From Lachnospiraceae bacterium (lineage in GTDB: Bacteria; Bacillota; Clostridia; Lachnospirales; Lachnospiraceae), in contig JAPFDH010000108.1 of assembly GCA_026169045.1 (NCBI GenBank), forward strand, positions 1 through 64,000: a stretch of DNA of 64,000 nt. The letters run 5' to 3'. The notes below the pieces were generated by a model, which saw only the letters and a list, made by a program, of their open reading frames with translations, had not been told where the DNA came from and did no database searches. The position numbers and the translations under genes were made by a program. This document shows, in pieces, positions 25,268 to 34,271 of the stretch (positions are counted from its first letter, which is position 1; the number at the start of each line of letters is the position of its first letter).

Positions 25268-28200
25268 ATGGCACAGTCGAAAGTTAAAAAAATAATCAAG
25301 CAATTAAAAAGAAATGAAATTAAAGTTTTTGATATTCCTAATGAATATCAAAATTCTATTGAGATTGTATATTTTGAGCGTAAATATGGCTTACGTATAA
25401 CGAAAAAAAGAGGATTTGATATTATTTCAAATACTTTTTTTGTTGAAGAAGATTTAGTTCATATAGATATCACAGGTGAAGAACAAAAGAAAAGTGTTTT
25501 TCGGTCATTTAAAGATTTTGAATCTTTTTACGTTTTTTTGAATGGAGATATATATGATAATGCATGCTATACATTTTGCCACCAATTAGATTTCACCACG
25601 TTTTCTTGTGAAGTTGATTTTGAGAAGTTGATGGAAAAAAAGTCATTTATCAAAAATACAATAGATGACTATTCCATTGAATTGTCAAGAGAAGAAAAAG
25701 AAAGTTATGAAAAAGGTAAGCATATTCATAAACAGTGTCAACAATGGACTGAAAAATTTAATAATTGTAAAAGTTGTAATGAACTTATGGATGTTACGAA
25801 TGATTATGAGAAATCTAAACTATCAGCTATTTTGGATGTTACCTTTTTCCTTTTCCAGTATATTTTTGCAGATATTGAAGATAAACATCGTTTTACTATT
25901 ATTATGGAATATATGTCTTCCGGTGCTGACCCACAATATAAATTAATCTATGCGTTATGTTCAATATATAACCCAGATGATGTTATGCAGTCATTTTGTT
26001 ACTTTTTGGGAGCAAAGGGAACCGTATATAAATATAAGAAGAAATTAAAAAAGTATATCTGTTATTTGAAAAAAGGTGAAATTGAATTTGATTCAAAAGC
26101 ATTCTTTGATAAGAGAATACACTACTATTGCGAAAAAACTCGAGGAAGGTATAAAAAGGATAGCAAATATGAGCCAATTACAACAATTGATAGATATTTT
26201 GAAACTTTTAATACCTTTATTGATTATCGAAGTGGAGATTTAACATATTGTGATTTATCCGATGCTCTTGAATGTAATGAGGATTTTTCCAAGTATACCG
26301 TTGATGAAACAACAAAGCTTCCGATTCATGCAGCCATGGATGTCATATATTCTGTAAAAAAATATTATCATAATGGGGAATTTCATGTAATACAGAAGTG
26401 GACTAATAAATCTGGTAGTGTACTTAAAGAAAATAATCATAAATTTAACTTCTTTTTTGATTTTGCTTTTTTTCTTAAAGGAAATTTATCTGACGCGGAT
26501 TTGCTTTTTTGTGATGGTCTTGACAATTTAGAGCAGTGGGATTTTATTGATTTTACAGATGCGAAAATGAAAAGTAATTTGTGTAAAAAGCTTGGTTTAC
26601 AATATGATACTTATACAATTAACTTGAATCTTATAGAATCCTTTGACTGTATTGAAAAAAACGAATTCGAAACTGCTTCAGTTCTTCAGTCTTCAAGAGA
26701 TTTGGTATCAAAAGCAGCAAGACGAGACTTATCAACATATGATTTAAATTTTGATAATAAATGCCAAAAAGTTCACTATATTTCAGATATTCATCTTATG
26801 CACAGGATACAAAATGCCGGGTGTCGTTCAAAAGAAGATGTACAGTATGTGGTACAAAAAATAGTTGATGCTATTGTCGATGAGAACGTCAGATTATTGC
26901 TAATTGGTGGAGATGTCTCTTCGGATTTTGAAGTGTTTCAACTATTTGTAAAGTTGCTTCATAAGTCATTGAGCCGAAACACTTTGGTTGTTTTTACACT
27001 TGGAAATCATGAGTTATGGAGTTTTCCGGGTTTTCAAATAGAACAGGTTATTTCAAAATATCGAACTATTTTAGAAGAATATGGGATGTATTTACTTCAT
27101 AATGATCTTCTTTACAAAGAAGATTGCGATTGGTCTGCTGATTCGAATATAGGAATACATATGATTAAATATCGCGATTTGTGTCAATTGAATGAAAAGC
27201 AGATTTCTGATCGTTTGCAAAGTGCAAGATATGTGATTCTCGGCGGATTGGGCTTTTCAGGATATAATACGGAGTTTAATGCTGATAATGGCATTTATCG
27301 AATGACTATGGACAGAACTATTGAAATAAAAGAATCTAAAATTTTTGAAGATTTGTATAATCGGTTATGCCCTATCTTCGCCAATAAGAACACGATTATT
27401 TTAACACATACACCAAAAAAAGATTGGTGCAGAGAAGCAGAACCTGATAAAAATTATGTTTATGTAAGTGGACATACACACAGGAATTTTTTCCATGATG
27501 ATGGTGAGTATAGAGTTTATTCAGACAATCAAGTTGGATACCATATCGAAAATCCTCACTTGAAAACTTTTTTAATTGAAAACGATTATGATTGTTTTTC
27601 TGATTATGAGGATGGAATATTTGAGATTACGAGTGAGCAGTACAATGACTTTTGCCGAGGGAAAAATATATCAATGACCTTTCAGAGAGAAGTAAATGTA
27701 CTCTATATGTTAAAAAAGAAGGGGTATTATTGTTTTATCCACAAATCAAGAAGTGGTAGTCTTACTATTCTTGACGGCGGTGCCATGAAAAAATTGGAAA
27801 TTCAAGATGTTCAGTATTATTATAATAATATGGACATCATGATTTCTGCGATAAAAACGCCGCTTGACAAGTTTATTTCATTTCAAAAACGAATTGCAGA
27901 TATGGTAAAACAAATTGGTGGAATTGGTACAATTCATGGTAGCATAGTTGACATTGATTTTTATAATCATATATATGTGAATCCATTTGATTTATCAATA
28001 ACAGGGTATTGGGCATCAGATATAATTAACAAAATTGTATATCCGTCTATTCCTACCTTATTAGAAAAAAATTGCCCTGTAATGTTTGGCGAATATGTTA
28101 AACTTCTTAAAGGCAATAGTGAAAATCCATTAGCGTTGAAACAACAAACAAATATTACAGTATTACCACAGACATATCTTGATACGGATATTTACAAGGC

Positions 28201-28300
28201 TTCAAGAGAAATAAAGAGGATGCAGAAACTTAGTTCGAACATATTAACATCTTGGTATGAAGATATTCTACATAAAAGAACTAAAATTGAATTTACATAG
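25268..28300 (+). CDS. Large protein with central calcineurin-like metallophosphoesterase domain
   Basis: This 1010-residue protein has a complete metallophosphoesterase core at about residues 500-745: D507-x-H509 (SDIHL), GGD549VSSD, GN580H581E, H714 (THTP) and GH736TH738. The N-terminal 490 residues are unlike any family I recognise. Two parts (about 320-345 and 405-435) have the spacing of degenerate pentapeptide or leucine-rich repeats (SGDLTYCDLSDA, GNLSDADLLFCDGLDNL). The C-terminal 250 residues are also unassigned. No signal peptide or membrane helix is seen. The gene is more AT-rich than its neighbours and lies between integrase debris and an oriT, so it was probably acquired. A defence or nuclease/phosphatase effector role is only inference. 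Confidence 0.85.
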   Translation: MAQSKVKKIIKQLKRNEIKVFDIPNEYQNSIEIVYFERKYGLRITKKRGFDIISNTFFVEEDLVHIDITGEEQKKSVFRSFKDFESFYVFLNGDIYDNACYTFCHQLDFTTFSCEVDFEKLMEKKSFIKNTIDDYSIELSREEKESYEKGKHIHKQCQQWTEKFNNCKSCNELMDVTNDYEKSKLSAILDVTFFLFQYIFADIEDKHRFTIIMEYMSSGADPQYKLIYALCSIYNPDDVMQSFCYFLGAKGTVYKYKKKLKKYICYLKKGEIEFDSKAFFDKRIHYYCEKTRGRYKKDSKYEPITTIDRYFETFNTFIDYRSGDLTYCDLSDALECNEDFSKYTVDETTKLPIHAAMDVIYSVKKYYHNGEFHVIQKWTNKSGSVLKENNHKFNFFFDFAFFLKGNLSDADLLFCDGLDNLEQWDFIDFTDAKMKSNLCKKLGLQYDTYTINLNLIESFDCIEKNEFETASVLQSSRDLVSKAARRDLSTYDLNFDNKCQKVHYISDIHLMHRIQNAGCRSKEDVQYVVQKIVDAIVDENVRLLLIGGDVSSDFEVFQLFVKLLHKSLSRNTLVVFTLGNHELWSFPGFQIEQVISKYRTILEEYGMYLLHNDLLYKEDCDWSADSNIGIHMIKYRDLCQLNEKQISDRLQSARYVILGGLGFSGYNTEFNADNGIYRMTMDRTIEIKESKIFEDLYNRLCPIFANKNTIILTHTPKKDWCREAEPDKNYVYVSGHTHRNFFHDDGEYRVYSDNQVGYHIENPHLKTFLIENDYDCFSDYEDGIFEITSEQYNDFCRGKNISMTFQREVNVLYMLKKKGYYCFIHKSRSGSLTILDGGAMKKLEIQDVQYYYNNMDIMISAIKTPLDKFISFQKRIADMVKQIGGIGTIHGSIVDIDFYNHIYVNPFDLSITGYWASDIINKIVYPSIPTLLEKNCPVMFGEYVKLLKGNSENPLALKQQTNITVLPQTYLDTDIYKASREIKRMQKLSSNILTSWYEDILHKRTKIEFT

Positions 28301-28819
28301 AATTAGAAATTTTGCTTATTGGAGCTTATGAAAAAATGCGATTGTAAATCATGGGAGTAGGATAAGAGAAGATTCCTTTAAATGCGTCCTGTCTGCTGAT
28401 GAAACCACTCCTGTGTTTGTAGTTCCACGCCATACAATCACAGTCTTGCTTTCTTGTTGCTTCAAATGTGCTTGCCCTTCCCGGCGGCAACCTCATTTTC
28501 GCAGCAACGCCGACAGAGCGTATAACACACTACACTTTGCAAGCAAAGTCGTGTGCCAAGAGGTAAGCCCCTTTGGAACCCCTATTTTGTCGGAGTGTGT
28601 AGTCACACTTCCTCCAAAATGCAAAATAAGCGGTCATAATCTGCTGTTGAAATTCAAGAATTTTTTCGGCTGGCAGATTGATATTTAGAATGATATAAAC
28701 AGCGGAGGATGTTCGGGAAAATAGGCAAACATTTCAGGCAGTTAATCAAAAATATGATAGAATAGGTTGGAAAACAGTGAGTCGTAAGAAATAGCAAATG
28801 AAGATTTGGAGGATTGATT
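28301..28819. other. Non-coding element arm carrying an orphan transfer origin
   Basis: Apart from the oriT at 28521-28556 I see no supported gene. The GC content rises sharply against the phosphoesterase gene on the left. On the minus strand the segment resembles the non-coding region that normally leads into a relaxase gene, but no relaxase follows on either strand. A frame open on the plus strand at 28413-28688 has no coding character. Confidence 0.5.
28521..28556 (-). other. MOBV (pMV158-type) origin of transfer
   Basis: On the minus strand the sequence carries the nick motif TAGTGTG^TTATA (cut between 28526 and 28525). Directly before it is the perfect inverted repeat ACTTTGC-TT-GCAAAGT (28534-28549), with ACACG further upstream. 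pMV158 and other MobM/Pre substrates have the same order: hairpin with a CTTT/AAAG core, then TAGTGTG/TTAT. The match to the family nick sequence is exact over eleven bases. Confidence 0.75.
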
Positions 28820-29476
28820 ATGAATAAAGAATGGTCGGAACTTAATAAAGCAATGCAAACACAAATTAGGAAGAAAGATACTTATGAAGCTGGTATCGAT
28901 ACATTGTTTGGGTTGCGGAATCGGTTAATGGAAGTTTTAACCGGTTTCTATACCGAATTAAATAGAGAGGAATTTAATGCAATTCCCTTTTTAAATGCGG
29001 ACGGTTATCATAGTAAAACCATTGCATATTCAATCTGGCATATATTTCGTATTGAAGATATAGTTGCACATAGTTTGATAAACGGAGATGAACAGATTCT
29101 TTTTACAGGAAATTATCAGGAACGAATAAATTCACCCATAATTACAACAGGAAATGAACTTGTAAAACAGCAGATTGCAGATTTTTCAATGCAGCTTAAT
29201 TTGAAGGAGCTTTATTCATATATTTTTGAGGTAAAAGCAAGTACTGAAAAGATAATCAAAAATCTCTCTTATGCCGAATTAAAAAAGAAAGTATCAGAAG
29301 AAAGGAAAGAATACTTAAAATCGTTAAATGTTGTAAGTAATGATGAAAATGCAATTTGGTTGATTGATTATTGGTGCAACAAAGATATACGAGGATTGAT
29401 CCAAATGCCATTTTCAAGACATTGGATTATGCACATAGAGGCAAGTTTACGTATTAGGAACAAAATACATTTATAA
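28820..29476 (+). CDS. DinB-like (DinB/YfiT superfamily) protein
   Basis: This protein of about 218 residues is all-helical. Histidines are spaced as in DinB-type metal sites: the first near residue 70 (YHSKTIAYSIWHIFRIEDIVAH) and the last in SRHWIMHIEASLRI. DinB-like proteins are four-helix bundles that often act as thiol transferases or DNA-damage-linked proteins; the function here is unknown. ATG 28820 follows GGAGGA. A good terminator lies downstream. It may be cargo of the decayed element or host DNA beyond it. Confidence 0.7.
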   Translation: MNKEWSELNKAMQTQIRKKDTYEAGIDTLFGLRNRLMEVLTGFYTELNREEFNAIPFLNADGYHSKTIAYSIWHIFRIEDIVAHSLINGDEQILFTGNYQERINSPIITTGNELVKQQIADFSMQLNLKELYSYIFEVKASTEKIIKNLSYAELKKKVSEERKEYLKSLNVVSNDENAIWLIDYWCNKDIRGLIQMPFSRHWIMHIEASLRIRNKIHL

Positions 29477-29659
29477 ATCTGTGGGTTATAGGTTATCGAA
29501 AATAATAGTGAAGCTAGTCTGCTATTAACTGTTTTATTTTGACATGTTAATGGAGGAGTTTTTGTAAGAACTGAAAATTTATAAGGAAAGGCTGGAAGAG
29601 TTAGAGAAAACTAAGAGCTGAATTGAGGGTTTTGATTTATCTATAGCTGCTAGATGTGT

Positions 29660-29687
29660 GAGCCCTGTATGCACAGGGCTCTTTTTT
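29660..29687 (+). terminator. Terminator downstream of the DinB-like gene
   Basis: The perfect nine-base stem GAGCCCTGT/ACAGGGCTC with an ATGC loop (29660-29681) is followed by six T. The stretch 29555-29624 before it reads as a short coding remnant (ELKIYKERLEELEKTKS) without a start. Confidence 0.9.
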
Positions 29688-29753
29688 GGTTTGGATTAGT
29701 GACATTATGTTATATGAAATACCGAATAAATTTTAATGAAAATGAACGGAAGA

Positions 29754-30707
29754 TTATAAAGAACCAGACTTGTGGTGTTTCTTTCGGAAGGAATCAGGGG
29801 AATAACCGGTATTTTTTTTGAACACTCTGGCAAAATAACCGGAATCATTATATCCAACCATTTCGGAAATACGTGAGATGGAATGATCGGTTATACTTAA
29901 AAAGTATTTTGCGCGGTTGATTCGAAAACTGGTTATATATTCTGTAATATTCATTCCGGTATTTTTTTTGAATATATGGCTTAAATAAGAACTGTTACAG
30001 TGACAAGTTTGTGCGATTTGTTTGAGATCTAAGGGAGTATTGTAATTATTGTAATTTTTCAAAATATAGTCCTTCGCGGTATCTACAACATAATTTTTAC
30101 TGTCACAGTCCAAGGGTTTTAGAGAAGTATAACCTGTGCATAAAGAATTGCATTGAACATAGAGACTGATCCAATTTGTCAAAATATTCATATCAGCAGC
30201 CAGATCAGAGATCTGAAATGTAATTTGGTGGGCAGTTTCAAAAAAATAATCATAAAGAAGTTTATTTTCGATTTTTAATTGTGCTGATATCTTTTCCAGA
30301 TGTTGTTTGACTAAATCTTTATTGGAGTAAAATTCCCCTACAGTAAAATAGCCGATGACTTGTTGCCCAAGGAGAACCGGAAAAATAAATTCTTCCAATC
30401 CCATAGGACATTTTCCATAGAAAGGTGCCGATGCTTTCTGAACGATATCACATAATTTTTCTTTGGAACAATAACAGATATTACATGCATCCGGCTGTGC
30501 TTTTATATAATTGCAGAAGGAATTATTATGAGAATAATATGTCAGTAAGAGTGCCCCAATTTTGTAGTCATTTAGAAAAATACCTATATTATCATGGTAC
30601 TGTAATTGAACACCATATTGATCAGTGATCTTATTGATAAAAATACGTAAAGATTCAATGGGAGAGGAATCCCATGGATGTAGTTGTTTATTTTGTTGTA
30701 TGAACAT
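29754..30707 (-). CDS. AraC family regulator with PocR sensory domain
   Basis: This 317-residue regulator has an N-terminal PocR-type ligand domain with its cysteine cluster (CNYIKAQPDACNICYCSKEKLC and YGKCPMGLEEF) and a C-terminal AraC HTH pair (DLKQIAQTCHCNSSYLSHIFKKNTG, then ISRISEMVGYNDSGYFARVFKKNTGYSPDSFRK). PocR domains sense small molecules or metals in diol or sugar regulons. It follows the glycosidase gene on the same strand and is the obvious candidate to control it. Confidence 0.9.
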   Translation of the reverse strand: MFIQQNKQLHPWDSSPIESLRIFINKITDQYGVQLQYHDNIGIFLNDYKIGALLLTYYSHNNSFCNYIKAQPDACNICYCSKEKLCDIVQKASAPFYGKCPMGLEEFIFPVLLGQQVIGYFTVGEFYSNKDLVKQHLEKISAQLKIENKLLYDYFFETAHQITFQISDLAADMNILTNWISLYVQCNSLCTGYTSLKPLDCDSKNYVVDTAKDYILKNYNNYNTPLDLKQIAQTCHCNSSYLSHIFKKNTGMNITEYITSFRINRAKYFLSITDHSISRISEMVGYNDSGYFARVFKKNTGYSPDSFRKKHHKSGSL

Positions 30708-30857
30708 TTCTTCACAGCTTTCTGTTTTTATAAAATGGGATATGTTAAATAAGCAGGAAAATCAACAGCAAAAGATCGATTTTTCTGCTTATTACAATAA
30801 CATAGGAAAAAAATGTTCGCAAGATATTTAAAGAACCAGTAATGAAAGGCAAGCGTT

Positions 30858-31910
30858 CTATTTGAGAGGAATAAACAAATTGGTGGTAAATCGTTCGTCA
30901 TTGTTCATTCTGGTTGCTCCGAAAAGCATGATAGGTGTCTCTTTTTGATCAAATAATAACCAGGGTCTTTCGATACGACTATTATTTATACTTCCATCTT
31001 CCCATGTTACAGAATTTCCAAGAACAAAAGGATGTTTTGCCAGTTTCCAATTATTTACTCCTGTAGAAGATTCAAACAAAACCAGGGCACCTTCGATACC
31101 TGTGAATGATGCTGTAGCATCGCGAACGATGGAATAGTAGGTTGCGTTTTTAGCAGAGTACCACAAAAAGGGATCTTCTACTGCAAGAATTCCATTCCCT
31201 TCCATAATCAGACCGCTTTGTTTTTCAAAAGGACCCTCTGGGGTATTTGCTATGGCAATTCCCATTTTTACGATTCCATTTGGGGAGGAAGTATCTCCGT
31301 GGGTAGTATCTTTTACACCTTTGTAAATCATAAGTATTTTACCGTCAGGCATCTTAGTAACCGCTGGATTTGATACCAGCATACTGTCCCATTGGGTATT
31401 ACCGTCAGGGGTAAGCGTTTTATCCGGTGACACAATGGGGTGATCCAATCTGGTCCAGGGGCCATATAGATTGTTGGATACGGCAAGACCGATTTGCTGT
31501 CTGTTTCGGTACTCATACCATTCGGGCGTGTATTCACCTGGAGTATCACTGATATCTTTTGGTGCCGTAGTTCCCATGTAGTATAAATAGTAAAGTCCAT
31601 TTTTTTCGATAATATAGGGGTTATGGCAAGTGGTTCCGTCCCAAAAAGTTCGGTCACGCGGACCTAGTACGATATCATGGAAGTGATATGGTCCATCGAT
31701 TTGTGCAGACACTGCATGGGCGATTTCTGAATGAGATACCCATCCTTGAACAAATCCATATTCTAATTTCCAGCGGGAATAAAATACATGATACATTCCA
31801 GCTTTATCTTTGATATATGATCCGCACCAGGTGTAATATCCATTATCCAGCAACATATTTTTATGGGGAACTGGCTGGATCATTTGCGAAATATTGTATT
31901 CGATATTCAT
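30858..31910 (-). CDS. Five-bladed beta-propeller glycosidase (GH43/GH32/GH117-like)
   Basis: This 350-residue protein has the blade pattern of GH43/GH32-type enzymes: an early blade with YHVFYSRWK, then WDGTTCHNPYIIEKNGLYYLYYMG, QIGLAVSNNLYGPWTR, MLVSNPAVTKMPDGKILMIYKG and ERPWLLFDQKETPIMLFGA. Asp and Glu in SNPA and VEDPFLW contexts are candidate catalytic residues, but the exact family cannot be fixed. No signal peptide is seen, so it should work on an imported oligosaccharide. A very strong AGAAGGAGGCG site precedes ATG 31910. Confidence 0.75.
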   Translation of the reverse strand: MNIEYNISQMIQPVPHKNMLLDNGYYTWCGSYIKDKAGMYHVFYSRWKLEYGFVQGWVSHSEIAHAVSAQIDGPYHFHDIVLGPRDRTFWDGTTCHNPYIIEKNGLYYLYYMGTTAPKDISDTPGEYTPEWYEYRNRQQIGLAVSNNLYGPWTRLDHPIVSPDKTLTPDGNTQWDSMLVSNPAVTKMPDGKILMIYKGVKDTTHGDTSSPNGIVKMGIAIANTPEGPFEKQSGLIMEGNGILAVEDPFLWYSAKNATYYSIVRDATASFTGIEGALVLFESSTGVNNWKLAKHPFVLGNSVTWEDGSINNSRIERPWLLFDQKETPIMLFGATRMNNDERFTTNLFIPLK

Positions 31911-32131
31911 ATGTTACGCCTCCTTCTAAATGTTTCTTTTCCTTTATCATACACAAAATGAATAATTAGAAAAATATAAAATTTTTGATAGTTTCCAGTA
32001 TTATTTTTAGGTAAATGGAATAAGCACTTTCTATTTCGATAGTAATGAAATGAAGTAATTTTTTTAATATATATCTTTACAGAAATTAAAAAAAATAGGA
32101 TAATAAAAGAAAAGGTATGGGAGGTGGTGCT

Positions 32132-33079
32132 ATGGAAAGGGAAAGAATGGCAGCACTGAAGATGTTGGATGAGATGAATCAAGTAATCTTAGGAAAGAAG
32201 CAATTTACCTTTCAAGTGTTGGCAGCGTTATTGGCAGATGGACATATATTGCTGGAAGATATTCCCGGTGTGGGGAAAACAACATTGGCTTTGGCTGTAT
32301 CAAAAATGATGGGCCTTTCTTGGAAAAGAGTTCAGTTTACTCCGGATGTTCTTCCCTCCGATTTGACCGGTTTTACAATGTATCGAAGGGATATTCAGAA
32401 GTTTGTGTATCAGCCGGGAGCAGTATTTTGTAATTTGTTATTGGCGGATGAAATTAATCGTACCTCTCCTAAAACACAATCTGCGCTTTTGGAAGTTATG
32501 GAAGAGCGTCAAGTGACTGTGGATGGAGAAACGAGAGAAGTTCCTGTTCCGTTTTTTGTAATAGCAACACAAAATCCTATAGGAGCCACCGGTACACAAA
32601 GACTTCCGGAAGCACAGATGGACCGTTTTCTGGTTTCACTGACCATAGGATATCCCAATTTTGAAAATGAAGTATTAATGGCGAAAGATGTAAATAAAGG
32701 AAAACGGGCGGATCGGGCACAAATAATCATGGATACAGATATGGTTCGGAGAATTCAAAATAATGTACAAGAAATATATATTCATGATGAAATTTATGCG
32801 TACATAGTAAAATTGATGGATGCGACAAGAAATCATCCCGATTTGGAAATGGGGGTAAGTCCTCGGGGAACAATTGCAATGGTAAAAATGGCACGTGCAG
32901 TAGCATGGTTATCCGGGCAGGATTTTGTTTCTCCATTGGATGTGAGCGGTCAGTTTCTGGCTGTGACCAGACATAGAGTGAAGCTTAGCAGAAAAGCGGA
33001 AATGGAAGAACGTGGGCGTGAGACGGTATTAAGAGAAATTCTGGAATCAGTGGAGAAACCAGCGTTGAGAAAGATGTGA
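32132..33079 (+). CDS. MoxR family AAA+ ATPase
   Basis: This protein of about 315 residues has Walker A GVGKTT, Walker B LLLADEINR, the sensor-1 region VIATQNPIGATGTQRLPEAQMDRFL and sensor 2 near SPRG. MoxR ATPases act as chaperones for complexes that include DUF58 and often VWA proteins. Start ATG 32132 lies seven bases after GGGAGG; ATG 32117 would place the ribosome site inside the gene. It leads a three-gene operon with DUF58 and transglutaminase genes. Confidence 0.93.
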   Translation: MERERMAALKMLDEMNQVILGKKQFTFQVLAALLADGHILLEDIPGVGKTTLALAVSKMMGLSWKRVQFTPDVLPSDLTGFTMYRRDIQKFVYQPGAVFCNLLLADEINRTSPKTQSALLEVMEERQVTVDGETREVPVPFFVIATQNPIGATGTQRLPEAQMDRFLVSLTIGYPNFENEVLMAKDVNKGKRADRAQIIMDTDMVRRIQNNVQEIYIHDEIYAYIVKLMDATRNHPDLEMGVSPRGTIAMVKMARAVAWLSGQDFVSPLDVSGQFLAVTRHRVKLSRKAEMEERGRETVLREILESVEKPALRKM

Positions 33080-33082
33080 TCT

Positions 33083-34177
33083 ATGAAAAAAATAGTATAT
33101 ATTTTTATATGGGGTATGATCTTTTATATTGCTGGATTATTTAGAATAGAATCTGTTTTGGCAGCAGCTTTGGCAATGGCGGTATTTGGAGTTTTACTGT
33201 TTTTGGAAGTGATCATACAGTCATTTTTACTGCAGGTAACATTGGATATGGAAGAGACATGGGGGAAAAAAGGTAACGATGTTTCAGGTAAAATTGTATT
33301 GCATAATAAATTCTTTTTCCCGGTTTCAAAAATGTGCATCGGTGTAGAATACTGTTATGAGCCATATGGAACAAAGGAACTGAAAAAAATAAAAGGAGTT
33401 TTGGAAGGAAAAGGAAAGGGGGAAATGTTTTTTTCGGTTCAGCCAATGTATAGTGGTGTTGTGAAGATCAAGCTTGTATGGATAAAGGTGTGGGATATTT
33501 TAGGTATATTTGGGAAGAAAAGGAAGATTGGTCAGGAAAAGGAAATGGTAATTTTTCCTTATGATCTGTGTATGAGGATTAACGGAGATGAAATAAAGAC
33601 AGAAATGATAATCTGTCAGGATAAAATGATGCAAAGCAGCCCCGGAGATACTCCTCCTGATGTTTTCCAAATTCATCCATATCAGCCAGGTGAACCTATA
33701 CGAGTGGTGCATTGGAAATTATCTGCCCGATTAGATGATATGATGAGCCGCCAATACAGTAAGGAAACACAGTTGTTACCAGTTTTATATTTGTATAGAG
33801 AAAAAATACAGGATGCAAGTTTGGAGTATCTGGATGCGTATTGGGAAATGACAGAAGCTTTATCAAGAGGTTTTATGCTGGCCGGGATTTCTCATGTAGT
33901 AATTTGGAATGATCAGAAAGAATGCTTTCATAAGATGGAAATTTATGGGGAGCGGGATTTTTTGCAGACATGGAAAAACGCTATGCTATATAGTGTGGAA
34001 ATGGATAAGCAAACCCAGAGAAAACTTTATGAAAGTCTCCAGAGAGAGCTTGGCGAATATATACCACTTGTCAGTGCGAGACAGGATCTAAGTATTTGGA
34101 AAAATGATAAGAGGATGATTCAATTTTCATGGAAAAACTATCGTGAGGAAATAGAAAAGAGGTGGTTTTCTGTTTAG
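33083..34177 (+). CDS. DUF58 domain membrane-anchored protein
   Basis: This 364-residue protein has two N-terminal membrane helices (about 1-50), then an extracytoplasmic-like or cytosolic beta region, and the DUF58 core HPYQPGEPIRVVHWKLSARLDDMMSRQYSKE near residues 190-225. DUF58 proteins are constant partners of MoxR ATPases. It starts three bases after the moxR stop and overlaps the beginning of the transglutaminase frame. Confidence 0.9.
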   Translation: MKKIVYIFIWGMIFYIAGLFRIESVLAAALAMAVFGVLLFLEVIIQSFLLQVTLDMEETWGKKGNDVSGKIVLHNKFFFPVSKMCIGVEYCYEPYGTKELKKIKGVLEGKGKGEMFFSVQPMYSGVVKIKLVWIKVWDILGIFGKKRKIGQEKEMVIFPYDLCMRINGDEIKTEMIICQDKMMQSSPGDTPPDVFQIHPYQPGEPIRVVHWKLSARLDDMMSRQYSKETQLLPVLYLYREKIQDASLEYLDAYWEMTEALSRGFMLAGISHVVIWNDQKECFHKMEIYGERDFLQTWKNAMLYSVEMDKQTQRKLYESLQRELGEYIPLVSARQDLSIWKNDKRMIQFSWKNYREEIEKRWFSV

Positions 34178-34271
34178 AAAGAATCATAAAATAAAAGAAA
34201 AAACAGAAATTCTATTTCAGACAACGGGGTATCAGTGGGAGAAAAAAAGTAAGGGCAGTTTTGGCAAAGCA

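Noticed and set aside
28413-28688. 91-codon plus-strand frame as a gene
   Set aside because: It crosses the oriT, has no ribosome site and no protein-like composition.
23883-29753. Direct repeat of the tRNA-Leu 3' end as right attachment site
   Set aside because: I looked for copies of the T-arm and acceptor sequence downstream and saw none in the window.
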